A stretch of 64,000 nt of DNA from Anthopleura xanthogrammica (GCA_964019055.1 OZ025206.1:23028578-23092577); one strand, 5' to 3'; positions 41,314 to 54,140 are shown, numbered from the stretch's first letter. Notes: generated by a model not told the origin, from the letters alone. Program-made: numbers and translations.

Positions 41314-42427
41314 ATGCCAAGGTCGTTTTTGCTTAAACGTTTTACAAAGAATGAGAGCAATTCTAATCGTAATGGGATCGACTTTCCTTTCCAAGGTAAG
41401 TGAGAATACAGTCTCTTGATAAAAAATTTGGCTGAACTAACTAAAGTCGTGAAAATATTGCAATTACTTATAATTTTCTGGAACATTTTATCTAAAAGAC
41501 CATGAGGTTACGGGCTTTAATTACTATGGAAAAATGAGGATTTATTTTAAAATATGATTTCAATTAATTTCTTTAGGGAAAGGTTATGAAATTGAAGTGC
41601 TCAGTGAAGTGAACCCTAACGATCTAGATTCCAAAATTGGAGCTGTTGTTTATACGAGTTACAACTGGAATGGGGCACAAGACCAGATACGAAGCCAGTA
41701 CTATACAGATACTAAATCGAACTGCCAGCAAAAAGGGAATCACAGCTTTGATAAGGAAACGACAGTCCCTGGCCATTTGGTTCATTCATATACAACGGGG
41801 AAAATTATCGATGTTGAAGGCCTCAAACGAGAGGATGGAAAACCACCGCTGAAAGCGGCCAATTCACAGAAACCAGATCAACCAAAGAAGCAAGCTTACA
41901 AGTGCAACCAGTGTGGAAAGGTTTTTAAGACTAAGTACACCTTGACAATTCATCTCAAAATGCCTTCGCATACTGGCGCCAGGCCATTTGTGTGCGCGAT
42001 TTGTGGCAAAGGTTTTCGTCTTTCGAGCACTCTCTGTCGACACAAGATTATCCACACAACCCACAAACCTCATCAATGTCAGATCTGTGGGAAAGCCTTC
42101 AACCGGTCTTCAACACTCAAGACGCATCAGCGAACTCACAGCGATGTCAAGGAGTTCGCTTGCGAGGTCTGTGGCAAAGGATTTCATCAAAAAGGCAACT
42201 TACGAAATCACTTGCTCATTCATTCCGGAGAGAAGCCTCACAAGTGTACTCTCTGCAAGAAGGCGTTCAACAAGCTCTCCAACTTAAAATTCCACCTGCA
42301 TATCCACACTGACAATAAACCCTACAGATGCCGGTTCTGTAAAGAAAGCTTTTCACGACGCTGCGACCTCAAGGACCACCACAGCAAATCTCTGTGCAAA
42401 GTAAACAACTCAGTCGTCACCCACTGA
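41314..42427 (+). CDS. SNAG-domain C2H2 zinc-finger repressor with Fezf-like fingers
   Basis: Two exons, 41314-41395 and 41577-42427, 310 residues, predicted nuclear DNA-binding repressor. The N-terminus is [10 protein letters not shown], the SNAG tag of the Snail/GFI1 families that recruits LSD1-CoREST. A poorly conserved linker (28-134) precedes six C2H2 fingers (about 136-301). Fingers 2-5 with linkers such as [32 protein letters not shown] and [20 protein letters not shown] resemble Fezf1/2, not GFI1. Finger 1 has a five-residue H-H spacing, and in finger 6 the last ligand position reads Cys instead of His. Typical Fezf proteins carry an Eh1 motif instead of SNAG. The start is set by the SNAG requirement for an N-terminal Met-Pro. 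AATAAA lies at 42744-42749. Confidence 0.88.
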
Positions 42428-45080
42428 TCCTTTAACAAAATTTCAAGCCAAAGAAAAATAAGATTATTAAGAACTTTTATAGGAGGTTGCATGATTTTAT
42501 TGACACAAAAAGCAAAGATTTCTCATTTCAATTGTAAAAATAGTTTTTTCACAGTTTTCTTATTTTTTGCTCTAAAATTTCAAGTAATTTCGTATTTTCA
42601 ATTTCGTAAATTATGCCATCGACTGAGTAACACTTATCAACTACTACATCATTGCACGGACCGAAGTATTTATAACTAACCCAAGATCAAATCAAAAATT
42701 ATTTCTGCTTATGTTTATCAGAAATTGAGAAATTTCTTAATTGAATAAAATACTGCACACATCTTAGTCTGTTGAATTGTTTTACTCTCTGATTTCACAG
42801 TGTTTTTACGTAAATTAGCACTAAAAATGTTCAGTTACAAGACCGGAATAACATGTAAACTTTATTCATTTTTATAGGAATTCTTTAGTACAAAATGTCT
42901 TTTCTTTATTATTATTATATGAAGGGTAATCTCTAGGAAAACGAAGGAGTGGTTGGTGAAATTCTTATGTCACGCAGCAAATCACATTGGCAATCATTTA
43001 TTTAAAGCCGGTTTGCGTGTTAAATCCTGAGGGGATTACTTGAAAAGAAAAGTTTAAGAAAGTTTTTCAAATATTGTAATCAATTACTGAAGAGGTTTGG
43101 AAACATGAAAGAAACTCTAGACTTTAGGAAGTAGTAAGGTGAATTTCAACACGAAACACGGGAATTATTTATTGAATTCTAAATACTGAGCGAAGAACCG
43201 AACTAGATTTGAGAGAAAGTGTCGCTTGAGATTCGTATCACATGATCTTTAGAAATAATTATAGAATATTGTTTTTAGAAGCGCTTTCCTTAATAAAAAC
43301 AGCAGCTTAAAGTATTCAAGCTAATTGTCTCGGTGACTACAGAAAAACAAGCGACCTTTTTGCTTTCATTCAAAGTAATATTTAAGTCGAAGCCGTGTGT
43401 TTTCGAACAATATTAAGCGAAAGACCCCCTGCTGAACGCCATTATTAGAGAACCAGTTGGAGATTTTGAGCCAAAGAAGACAGAGTAAAACTCTGTTAAC
43501 AAATGATTGGTAAACTGCTAAAAGCTTAAACATCTGCCAAGTCTGCCAAAATCTTTATATCCATAGTTTTAAGTAGTTAAAGAGAGTTCTGCCCGGGCTA
43601 CAATTATCACTCTCGTTCACTAGGTGGTGTGTTTATAAGTGACAGTGAACTTGCACGAAACTCCAGCGACAGCTGAAATTTCAGTAGAGTTGTTCTATAG
43701 ATTCTCTTTTACAATAAAAACAACACTATTTCGAAACAAAGATGATTTTTTTATAGACTTTGTTTCATCGTATCTGTGAATGAATGACTTGACTACAAAC
43801 AACAAAGCATTGTTTTTTGAAAATCCAATGTAAAAAAATTGTTGGTTGGTAAAGAACTGATGACAACTGACATTTCTGGAGGATCAAATGAATTTGCATG
43901 GAAGTATGTCAACGTGATTCGTAAAGAAAATTTCCACAAAGAAAATATTGTTTGTAACTTGTGTTGCAGTTCTGTAGACATCTCAAAGTCCCTCTTATCC
44001 GTTCTCATCGAAACTAGCTCCACGCTCACCTCTAGTAGTGAGTTAGGCGAGTGCTACTAAGCACAGGTCTTCAATTTCGATTCGTTGCGAGTAGAGTCGC
44101 ATTGGAGAAGCCAACGGAGTAACATATACCAAACGATTGTCTGACAGTCATGTGCACTGCACATGTGTTGAGAAGGTCGTTAGTCGCGATTTGCCGGTAC
44201 AAACATCTAGGTAATAGATAGCACATCTTGTTTATGGCAAACGTGTTCACCGCAGAGTTGAAAATCCTCCAACATTCTTCAATTAAAGGGAAAAAAATGG
44301 AAAAAATCTCAAAGTGGTCGATAAATAAAATAATTTTGTCTTTGGTGTGAAGGTTAAATTTGCGAAACGTAAACTGTGAAATGTAAGGAAACGATGAAAA
44401 CGTGGTCATGTCTGCCGTTTGCGGGAAGAAAATACGCGATGCAATCTGTCTATTGCCTAGTAACATAAAATTTTCGATATCACTGCCCATTTAAACAGCT
44501 AGAAATATCAACTTCGTTCAAAAGTGCAATGATGGTAATTACTCTTGTCCTCTGCCGTAGCCACTACAAAACAAGTCGCATGAAATACCGCCTTTGTCAC
44601 AACTATATAGCACCTTTCTCTCTCAAAACAAAACTATACAAAACAGTAATAAACTGTTAAGTGTTGCACCTAGTGTAGTGGTGTTACGACAAGTTAATAA
44701 CATTTTTCCATGAACTACGTTTACACAGGAAGCCATTTAAATGCTATGATAACTTGACTTTGAAGTGGCTTCCAAATATTTAAACATTAAATCCGCCCTT
44801 TTTGATTCATTGACTCATTGTTTATGAACTTAGATTAGATGTTTTGAAAGTATTTGTAGTTTTGAGCAAACTTCCTCTGCAAGCACCTGCGACGGACGCG
44901 GGCCAATTTCACGCGTTAATTCACGGCAATTTGAGAAGGCTAATTTAGAAAAACAAACATCAGTAAAAATGATCATGTTAAGTTAATGAATTAATTAACA
45001 ATAATAGTTATCAATTATCATCATTACCAGAATCTTCGACATCCTCATCCTATCTTTGATTGAGGGTTGTGAATGTCACC
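42428..45080. other. Intergenic 3' of the zinc-finger gene
   Basis: AATAAA at 42744 may end the zinc-finger transcript. Beyond it no exon was recognised. A 139-codon minus-strand frame at 44071-44490 shows no domain. Confidence 0.4.
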
Positions 45081-45093
45081 TCACCGTCCTAGA

Positions 45094-45384
45094 CCCGGGG
45101 GGGGGGGGGGGGTACTTCGGGTCGTTTCATACGGGGATGCTCCGCCAGGACTCTCGACCCCTTACCCTTTGATATACCAAATTTCAGCAAAAACGTACCC
45201 CTTTTATACACTTTTTTGCCTGAAAAGGTACCCCTTTCATATACTTTTGAAGAAAAGCTACCCTTTTTATACCAAAATTCACAAATTCCCACCCCTTTTC
45301 TATACCTGCGGCCTGAAAAACGTACCCCTTTCGGGCGGAGCATCCCCGTATAGTCAATTATAGGGAGTAACCCCCCCCCCCGGG
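45094..45384. mobile_element. Poly-G-ended foldback element G3 with 8-bp target duplication
   Basis: CCC plus a G run at the left, a C run plus GGG at the right. TSD GTCCTAGA at 45086-45093 and 45385-45392 is perfect. Inner arms ACGGGGATGCTCCGCC and GGCGGAGCATCCCCGT are mirrored. The interior has about five units of GTACCCCTTTTATAC type. Confidence 0.92.
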
Positions 45385-45394
45385 GTCCTAGAAC

Positions 45395-46014
45395 GATACG
45401 AAAAGAAGAGCCGCATTTTAAGTAGTTTCAAAGCCATAGAAATCGAGAGACAATGTTTTTACATTAAAACACTAAATCATTGGAAAACACACGACGTTTA
45501 TTAGTTAGTAAAAAAATTGAAAATTCTGAGTTAAGAATCATGGATATCAACTCTTTCTTTCTCTCTAGCTATGACACTTGTATCTGAATTGCAGATAAAA
45601 AAAGACGCATTCTGCTATAGCTGTTTATTAAAAGCTTCGTTATAACGTGGTGATTAAAAAACGTCTTTCAACAGAACGGCTAATTTTTACTCTCGAGCCA
45701 TGAAGTATTCCACTTTATTCAATACATAGGACATTAACGGACATTGTTATAGACAAGATATGTAAAATTCCCTTTTTCAACTATCATTTATCATTATTCA
45801 TCAGTATTTCCTGTTTCCTTGAGGTGGGTTTTATTAATTGCAATAGTAAATTATGATTCAAGCAAAGCGCCTTTTTTAGTGTAGATTTAATGGCAATTTG
45901 ACTCCAGGTTTGTTTTGATCTTCATTATCATTCATAAATATTGAAATTAGTCACCAACATCTCTTACTATTTCATAAGGATTTTGTATTTCAGCCACTAA
46001 GATACCGTAGAATC
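45395..46014. other. Intergenic, nothing recognised
   Basis: AT-rich DNA without gene, RNA or element signature. Confidence 0.35.
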
Positions 46015-46230
46015 CCAATCATAAGCCCCCCCCCCCCCCGACCCGATCATAAGCCCCCCGATGATAAACCCACCGTGCCTGCTAACAAAAACGTCTTCCC
46101 GGTTATAAGCCTCCCCCCCCCCCCCCGGCCCGATTATAAGCACCCCGATGATAAACCCACCGTGCCTGCTAACAAAAACTTCTTCCCGATTATAAGCTCC
46201 CCCTCCCCCGATTGTAAGCCCACCCGGTTA
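46015..46230. repeat. Poly-C-rich tandem element
   Basis: Two direct copies of a block of about 105 bp: ATAAGC plus a C run, then CGATGATAAACCCACCGTGC and CTGCTAACAAAAAC. Short ATTATAAGC-type units recur five times. It resembles G1-G3 in having homopolymer runs and small internal units, but no CCCGGG ends or target duplication were found. Confidence 0.75.
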
Positions 46231-46234
46231 TACT

Positions 46235-48010
46235 GATTGAGTCCAGTAGAATACCGGTGCAAACGTTGATAGAGTAGCGCCGTGCAACCTTGTAGGATTC
46301 TACGCCGGTATCGTTGTATAATATCATCTGTGTAGCCTCTAACAGTTCGACTACAAGTCACACGTGCCGTCATTTGCACCCCTTTGGAACACAATAACAA
46401 CTTTTGATCACTTCAAACAAGCGACTAAAATGAACCCAGAGAATGAAGTCTTATTTATTTCTGCGCGCGCCGAAATAATGGAAAAGCGCGGGAAAGAGTA
46501 TGTCTCTTCCTCCTTCTACCAATAACTAGTTAACCACCGTACTGCGATATGACTAGCAGTATGTAGGGATATATGCTTCAGGGGTTACTAGCTTCCATTA
46601 CAGCTGTTCACATTAGCTATTTTTATTCTTCTAAATGAAAACCAGTCACACCCTCAGCAGGTTGTCGTAGTTGCTAGGCGACCCAGTAGTGTGAATGACT
46701 GCTAGAGTCTCCTTGACTCGGGTCACAGCAAGAGATCATTAGATATGGTTTTTAGAAATCCTGTTAGCCACAGGAGTATCTTGGTTTGTACGTACAAACG
46801 GCTATCCTAGTTCTTCAACTTTTTCTCTCGAAAAATAACTCGAGAATTCATAAGAAAAATCAGGTTGGATTTGCATGTACGTGACGATATTATTCGCGAT
46901 GAATTTATCGCACAGAACAGCTATTTTCATATCACAATTAATAGTTCTGTTAAAACATCAATTGCATACAGCCAATTGCTATGATTTGTTAAAAACAAGA
47001 GGCTAATACTTATGGCCTGAAGACTGAATAAAAACAAAGGATTGCTTTCAAAACCAAACCCTACATAAAATTATTCCACTAGTCCCTAAGAGATCCACAC
47101 TTGGGCGAAAAAAAATGCTTCTCCGCAGCATTTGTGAGGCTGGTAGATCAAAAATGTCGACTCCAACAGTGTCAAGCTGTGTAAAAAAGTTATGGTGCTA
47201 GCTCAATTATTACTGCCAACAAATATTTCTACAAGAAGCTTATAGAAAAAGACTTTTCTCTTCATCAAGGCGGGTCGTAAAAAATTCTGTCATCAAGTTG
47301 TACTGTTCATGTTCAGTCTCGATACTTTTCGAGAGTTCAAGGAGTATTTTCTTAGAGCCTTCAATAGTGTAAGTTTCGCCGAGAAATATAAAATCTTTGA
47401 ATCGCATGATTAAAAAATCTCCTCAGTAGCTTTTTACAAACAGAACACGTAAAAATCTGTAGCGTTGAACGGATCCCGGACTGCAAATTTGGCAAACGAC
47501 GGCTGGATTGAAGACGTCTCAAGAAATAAACTGAAAATGACTTTTGAGTGAAATACAACTTGGAAGAGAAATATTTCAAAGTTTTTGAACCTAATAATTT
47601 AGTACTCAAACGTTTTACAATACAGGGTTTCTAAGTCGGTGTTGCGTAAAGTTTTCGCTTCATCGATATCGAAGTCATTGAAAACAGAGGTTTTGTTAAC
47701 TAACATATGAATGAAAACAAAGCTGCCATGAGTCCTTAGGTAACAGCTGCCTTGAATTATATTCAAAATAAGTAATAGTGAAGAAAATACCAAGACAGAG
47801 AAAACAGAAAGACTTGAATATTCTGACACAAAACACAGGACTAGTTTTGACTTTAATCCTGGGAGGTGTTGGCTAATAATTTTATAGTTTTGTGTAAGAT
47901 AAAGATAAATATCAATGATTTGTACAAATAAACTTACACTTGATTTAAAACGAGTTTTAATTGAACTAAATATGTTCAAGAAACTAGAAAATATAAAAAT
48001 ATATTATGAC
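46235..48010. other. Intergenic, nothing convincing
   Basis: Minus-strand frames at 47361-47609 and 47599-47979 have no recognisable domain. No other feature was supported. Confidence 0.35.
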
Positions 48011-48013
48011 AGA

Positions 48014-48171
48014 AATAGACCTTTCCCTAACTCGCTTGAATGACCACATAACAATAGATTCAAGTCGAGGCTGGGGTTTCCTATCGCTAAATTTGCAGTT
48101 TTGTTTTACTCCAGCCTCGCCTTGAACCTATTGCTCTGTGGTCATTCAAGCGAATTCGGGAAAGGCTAATT
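48014..48171. mobile_element. Palindromic MITE, family D, copy 2
   Basis: ATAGACCTTTCCCTAACTCG and mirrored CGAATTCGGGAAAGGCTA. The inner GATTCAAGTCGAGGCTGGGG matches copy 1 at 37423-37582. The right end has decayed more than the left. Confidence 0.88.
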
Positions 48172-48250
48172 TCAGGAATAAATAAAGAAATGATGCTCAA
48201 TGGAATGACACGAGGCCTATAATGAAAAAAAAAATAAATACGATTAAAGA

Positions 48251-48322
48251 TGATTGGTAGTACAGTGATGAGTATCCCCGCCTTTCACGCCGGAGACCGG
48301 GGTTCGATTCACCGCCGGGGAG
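48251..48322 (+). pseudogene. tRNA-Asp-like pseudogene with TTC at the anticodon position
   Basis: The body GAGTATCCCCGCC-TTTCAC-GCCGGAGACCGGGGTTCGATT follows eukaryotic tRNA-Asp closely, including A and B boxes. The anticodon place has TTC (a Glu anticodon) instead of GTC, the anticodon stem has a mismatch, and the 5' acceptor strand (TGATTGG) does not pair with CGGGGAG. It is probably a dead copy or a SINE head. Confidence 0.65.
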
Positions 48323-48360
48323 AGGAAATATATTTTTTGGAAGACGATTTTCATGGAATC

Positions 48361-48552
48361 TCAATTGAAAACTAACAAAATTGGTGCGCAAATGAGTCTA
48401 GAGAAGTAGTTTCTCGGTAGTATTCTTGCCAAATCAACAATCCTGTCAACTACTTGGTAGGGATCTGTCGATCTACCACCAAGATCATTTGTTCCAACAT
48501 GCAAAACACATTGCCAGAAATATGGGACATGAGCCTGCTCATCCATGCGCAA
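48361..48552 (-). pseudogene. Transposon-type SGNH/GDSL hydrolase fragment (HVGTNDL)
   Basis: The minus strand reads VLHVGTNDLGG then DPYQVVDRIVDLARILPRN. HVGTNDL is the block III motif of SGNH hydrolase-like domains found in retroelement ORFs and related genes of invertebrates. Only this piece is present. Confidence 0.55.
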
Positions 48553-49333
48553 TGATGCGTTTCAGCTTACAAAATAGCCGCCGAGTCTTATAGGAAATGT
48601 ATGGGGAATATAGAGCTTCCTCTATTTACGGCGAATAGGGTTTTATTTCCTCTGAGCTCCACATCGCGACAAACAACCCACCCTACAAGCTACTAAATAA
48701 GCGTAAAATGATCATTGAATCATGCGACATATTGGTTCCCGGACTACTTGCCTTCGAAAGGCTTCGAAAGCTCTAGATTCCATACATCGTCTATAAATCT
48801 GGCCACACTTGACCCCAAAATCGTCTTATTTGAGCTCGAAAAAATTTAAAAGTAAAAGAGCTCCACCTCGATATCACCAAACGAGTGTTTAATAAATCCA
48901 AAACCGCTCAAAATAGACAGCATGCCTTCAGAATGTAGGTTCCCAAGAAGCTTGAAGTTAGGTTAAATTTTAAGCGATTTGACGCGTTGTTAGCTCGTAG
49001 TTTTCAGTTAAAAATGACAAGAAACCACAGAGAACTGCTCCAAACAGTTTCAAAACCCCCTAAATATCGCCATTTTGTTTTTACAAGCTCCTATTGACTG
49101 CTGAGATACAATAAGGAAGCTTAAAGTAACGATTTACGTTTGAAACTTGTTTCTTGTCCTTCATGGGCTTCCTGTGGTGAGGCTTATCAACAGAAAAATA
49201 ATAGTTGTTCTTTTGATTGTCAAGTAACTATTTTTTGGCAAGAATTGTTTTACTAACATCATAGTTGAATATAAATATGTGCTTGGAAACCATGTAGTTA
49301 TATTTTTCCTCTAGAAAACCACTTCATTTTCAT

Positions 49334-49553
49334 TCATGCGTAACACCGCTGACAATGTCCAATATTTCTGGCAATGATTTGTTGTGGGTTCTTCTCTAAC
49401 GTCGGTTTCAAGTAGTGTTTCATATCCTTGGCAATAGCTCCTGGAAATGACTTAACGACTACTCTATGCCCAACTTTTTTTCCAACTTTCCATCCTTGCA
49501 CTCGTTTTATCATTGAGTCTCCAACGATTACAGTCGTATTTTCTGATCTAGAA
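49334..49553 (-). pseudogene. SGNH-type domain fragment (GDSMIK)
   Basis: The minus strand reads TTVIVGDSMIKRVQGW, then VKSFPGAIAKDMKHYLKPTL and NPQQII, before the frame is lost. GDS is block I of the SGNH fold. With 48361-48552 it could be one broken element split by about 780 bp, or two separate relics. Confidence 0.6.
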
Positions 49554-49559
49554 TCCTTT

Positions 49560-52155
49560 TTGTCGTTTGATCGTGCATCACATATATTTTCCTTAAGTTT
49601 AAGTGTTATTCACTAAGAATCATAAGTTTTTGCAGCAATTTAGGGCATAGGTGATTCATAGTTCTGGCTACAAACAAGGATCATCATATCAATAATCAAA
49701 TTACCAATGTACCATTTATTAATAACTAGATGTGTAATTATAGTTTTAAAATAAAGATTCCTTTGATCCCTAAACACTGATCATGAAAGTCTCACTTTAG
49801 AGTTTTAAATTGAACTACAAATATCATTTTAGAGAAGACCGTATCAAAGCAAAAGAATACGCCGTTGCGCGAAAGGTTTATACCAAGTAACATGCAAGAT
49901 AAAACTATTTTTAGAGTAACTTCGACTTCAGGCAACACGTTGCGAGAAATATCGTCGTTGCAAATTTTCGACTCGTGTAACATCGGCTTAACTCGAGGCT
50001 AGTGATACGTAAAACCCGAATGGTCGCGAATAGTGCGAATACCGGCAATACGCGCTTTCGGCAAAACGGTGCATCTTGGGTAATCAGGGCATTATAGCGT
50101 GACTGTGTGTCGAGTTCAAGGTTAATTTACAGTAACACAACTTCTACAATTGTATCCTGTTTTATTACTGGGTTACCTGTGGTAAACCAGTCATAAAATA
50201 CCTTCGTTTTTTTTTCTTTCTGATTCCTTCGCGACAAAATGGCAAAGTTGCGCAATACTACCCAGAGGGTCATTGCGGCCTTACCCAACAGTCCTTAGTG
50301 GGCATCTGATACAGGGTTCCTGTCTATAGTCCAACAATTAGCATGTGCCAACTGTCAATCAATGTCACTACGTTGCCAACTAATTAAGAGAGGGCGGAGC
50401 TAGCGTATCACGTGACATAAATTAATGTCTACGCATGCTCTATTTCGTTGACTGCTGTAATTAAAGAGTGAGCCGAGTCAGAAATTTTAATTTATTCGTA
50501 AACAAGGATAATTCTAATCTTAAGAATTTGCATTGCTCACGGCAACTCCGCTAACTTTGATTAACTACTCGTGCTTTGACTCAGCTATCTAAAGCAGTAT
50601 TATCTGTAGTACCAGTACAAAAGGTAAAAGCTAGCCGTGGCCGATATTTAATTCTTGTATTAAAGAATTTCTACGCGCTCCAAGCTAACTCAAACCGATG
50701 GGACGTCCTGACTTCATTCGAGTTTTACCGACCCGATTCTCGGATGCTATATTTAATGGTTGACTCAACAAGACTACTACAAATAAACATGAGGTACAAC
50801 GAAGTTTATTTGGGCTTTCATTTTGATATTAAGAACTGAAGAGTAATGAGAAATATTGTTAAATCGAACGCATGGATTTTGACTCTCAGATCGATCTCTT
50901 ATATAAAAGTCATTCAACTCGCGACTCACTCGTTAAACATTTACGAACTGTCGATTGATTTACAAATATATACGAAAATAGAAAATTGTAAGATGTAAAG
51001 CAATTCTGAGGGTAGTTTTGAGCAATTATTTGCTCGTCTTACCGTTCTAAACGAAGGATTCATGTGGTAAACAAATAATGCTGACCTCAAGCAAACATGT
51101 CTCCGTCAGCTCGCTTTGCCGACTTTCCGTCTGCGACTTAATTACGTATGATAAAACTCGGACTGGAATCGGAATTAAGGATATGGAAGTTGGACTTCAC
51201 CAAAATGGGTATTTTCGATGATTTAGTTTTTGATTTAACTTTTTTTTCCAAAATGGCTTTCACTGTACATTTATAGTAGGCAGTCTCTCACTGTCTTTTG
51301 AAAAACGACGAAAAAAGAAAACGAGGGCCTCGACAGTACGATACATCAGAAACATTAAAAACCAAATTACAGTCAGCTTATTTTATAATTGATCACTCTT
51401 TTTCCACAAAGGGTGGGTCAAGGGCACCCTAGGACCCCTCCCCCTGCCCCTGTCCCTGGTCTCACCCGGTCCAGGTAACCCAGTCTACCCTGCCCGCAGG
51501 GTCTTGTTATAAAAGGTAAGCTAAAATGAAAAAATATTAACATTCTTCAATGAAACAACAGCTAATTTAGTCTTACAAGATCTCTGGGAGTCATTTCAAT
51601 GTAAAAGAGAGAAGATATATGGCAAAATGCAGCGCCGTCTTACGAGCGTATGTAGCCATGCGAAACGTAAACAAACGAGCTGTCAAGCAAATTATGCCTT
51701 CAAAAATCGGCTTTTTCGAAGATTCAGAAGCTGTAATGAACACAGATTATTCTCTTTGAGATTTACTGCTTATGTGCAAAATTTTAAGACCAACAAGCTT
51801 TATTTTCATTTTTTTTGCGAAGCCAAATGATCGCTAAATGATTTCGATTACGATCTTTGGACTTTAATGGCGACAACTGAGACTAAGTTTCAGTCAATAT
51901 TTCCCATTTTTAAAGCAAATTCAATGATATTTCCGATATCTATCACCCAAAATACCTATATTTTAAAGAGCAAAATTGTTTTTTGTCGTTTTTTCGCTGT
52001 TTTATTTGAAATTATGTATTATATTTTGCCTTTTTTCGTCGTGAAACTAAAGAAACACACAACATCCCTATCGCTAAAAAGTCTGTTTTCCAATGATTTA
52101 GTGTTTTAGTGTATTAATACTAAATAATAGGATGATATTTTCTGTTGATGAATTT
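49560..52155. other. Intergenic, nothing recognised
   Basis: About 2.6 kb of AT-rich sequence. Open frames such as 50576-50839 show no domain or splice support. Confidence 0.35.
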
Positions 52156-52164
52156 TCTTGAAAA

Positions 52165-52482
52165 TGTTTACAGTCAAAACAGCCCAAGCGTACCCCCTAG
52201 AACCATTAATGAATTTATCATTCGAATATTGAGTTGATTATTCAACCGACTCCAAACTTGAAAATGAATTATTCACTTGAGTTTTGATTGGATTCTTCAA
52301 CAATTGCCATGCCAAGGTAGAAAAACTCCCTAGAAAGGCCATCACTTAGAATTTTAGTTGTGAAATGCATGTGAAGTTTGGAGTCCGGATTTGTTAATGA
52401 AAACTCAGAGTGAATAATCAGTAATAATAAAATCATTAATGAAGCCTAGAGGGGTACGCTTGAGCCGTTTTGACTGTAAACA
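52165..52482. mobile_element. Foldback element with inverted ends of about 50 bp
   Basis: TGTTTACAGTCAAAACAGCC and mirrored GCCGTTTTGACTGTAAACA, then AAGCGTACCCCCTAGAACC against AGCCTAGAGGGGTACGCTT. The inner region TCATTAATGAA is also symmetric. Non-coding. Confidence 0.9.
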
Positions 52483-52489
52483 ATTTTCT

Positions 52490-53530
52490 CTTTAGTTGTT
52501 TTGTTTTAGCATTTTTCAGTTAGCGTACTATGTCACTAAATAATATATATTCAACACACTCAAACCTTTGAAGCCGGTTCAAGTCGAACATAAGCTAGCA
52601 TTTTTTCGGCATAATGCTGGCTAAACCAGCGTTCTTACCGATTGTACTTGTCCTCTGACTTTCCATGCCAATGAACACGTCATGTAATACCAAAATTATT
52701 TCGACTACGTTTCCATTAGCCAATACATAACCGATACTCAAACCTCTTCTACGACCAGCAATGTTTTGATCAAAGATTATGGCTGTAGCAATAATTACTC
52801 GTTATCATACAAATAGTTTTATGTGACAGCCAGACAGTTTTATATCGAACATATATATATTTTATTATGTTCACGAATCAACCTCTGTTCTACCTTTTAT
52901 GGTATATGTATTCATATTGATATGTTCAAGTTCAATGATGTAGGGGCGTGCGAGAGCCAATCAGAATCGAGTATGAAAATCCAATGGACTAGACAAGGCA
53001 ATGAAGCACATAAAAATTAATCGCAAGGGCCTGCAGCTCGGTATGTAACATGGTTTGTTCTGAAAGTTGAATCTGCTTGTTTTAATCTATGATATCATTG
53101 TGGAGAAAAAGAGGATAACATTATCAGAGGAAACTGAAACTAAGAAACCATGGCAGGTTAGTTATGTAGACTTATTTTGTTAGAAACAATATATTTATGC
53201 TCGGGAAACTGCTCGTTGCTTCCGGCCTTCGTCATTCGATTTGTGCTTTATCAGCTACTTTTTCATTTGATCTAGAGTTGTTCAGTTTTAAGACAGTCAC
53301 TCTATGAAGTTGTTTATTGCAAAGAGAAATTAAACTTGGCGGATTTTGAGTGTTCTTCGATCTGGTCAAATCCATGTCGAAATACTTATAACTTATTGCG
53401 ATTTTGAGCCGCCAATACGGGTTTTACAAAACAGAAATTATACTGTTATCTTCCTCCTTTCGTCCCAGGCCTTCTATTGACTCTGTGAATATTGCAGGTC
53501 ATGACATCTCATTTTTAGCAAAAGCTGGCA
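52490..53530. other. Intergenic before the LINE cluster
   Basis: No exon recognised. The final 60 bp may belong to the truncated LINE that follows. Confidence 0.35.
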
Positions 53531-53549
53531 ATATTGGTGTTATTTTCGA

Positions 53550-54140
53550 TGAAAATATATCTTGATCACCAGATTGCTTCCATCTGTAAATCCTGCTTTT
53601 TTCATTTGAGAAATATCTCAAAAATTAGAAAACACATCAGTGTCAAAGCCTGTGAGACCCTTATGCACGCATTTATCCCTTCTAAACTAGACTTCTGCAA
53701 CTCCCTTCTTTATGGTCTGTCTAAATCATCGCTTCAAAAACTACAGCGTGTACAGAATGCTGCAGCCAGGGTACTTACCTTTTCACATAAATTTGAACAT
53801 ATTTCTCCTGTGCTGCGTAGCCTTCATTGGTTACCCATAGAACAACGTATACAGTACAAGATTTTACTACTTACTTTTAAAGCTCTCAATAACTGTGCTC
53901 CTTCGTATCTTTCTGACCTACTTCAAGTTTACAAACCTGCAAGAACCTTTTAAAAGATCTTCTGGCCTTAATCTTCTGTCTAAGCCCTCTTACAAGGTAA
54001 ATTCTTATGGTAAGAGGGCCTTTTCCTACGCGGCTCCTGAGCTGTGGAACTCTTTGCCTAATGATATCAGATCCTGCACTGAACTTTACTTAAAAGCCTA
54101 CTTAAAACCTGCCTCTTCAAGCAAGCATATCCTGTTTTAA
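53550..54140 (+). pseudogene. 5'-truncated LINE reverse transcriptase fragment
   Basis: Reads QIASICKSCFFHLRNISKIR, SKLDFCNSLLYGL, LQKLQRVQNAAARVLTF and LHWLPIEQRIQYKI. After a frameshift near 53945 it continues YGKRAFSYAAPELWNSLPND. This is the region after the RT catalytic core in CR1/Jockey-like LINEs and is paralogous to 55533-57338. Confidence 0.9.

Noticed and set aside
44071..44490. 139-codon minus-strand frame
   Set aside because: No recognisable motif, no splice sites in context, AT-rich chance frame is likely.
45073..45363. 96-codon frame in element G3
   Set aside because: The frame arises from the internal repeat units of a foldback element.
47361..47979. Two minus-strand frames, one hydrophobic
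   Set aside because: Considered as a GPCR piece, but no DRY, NPxxY or other class A marks.
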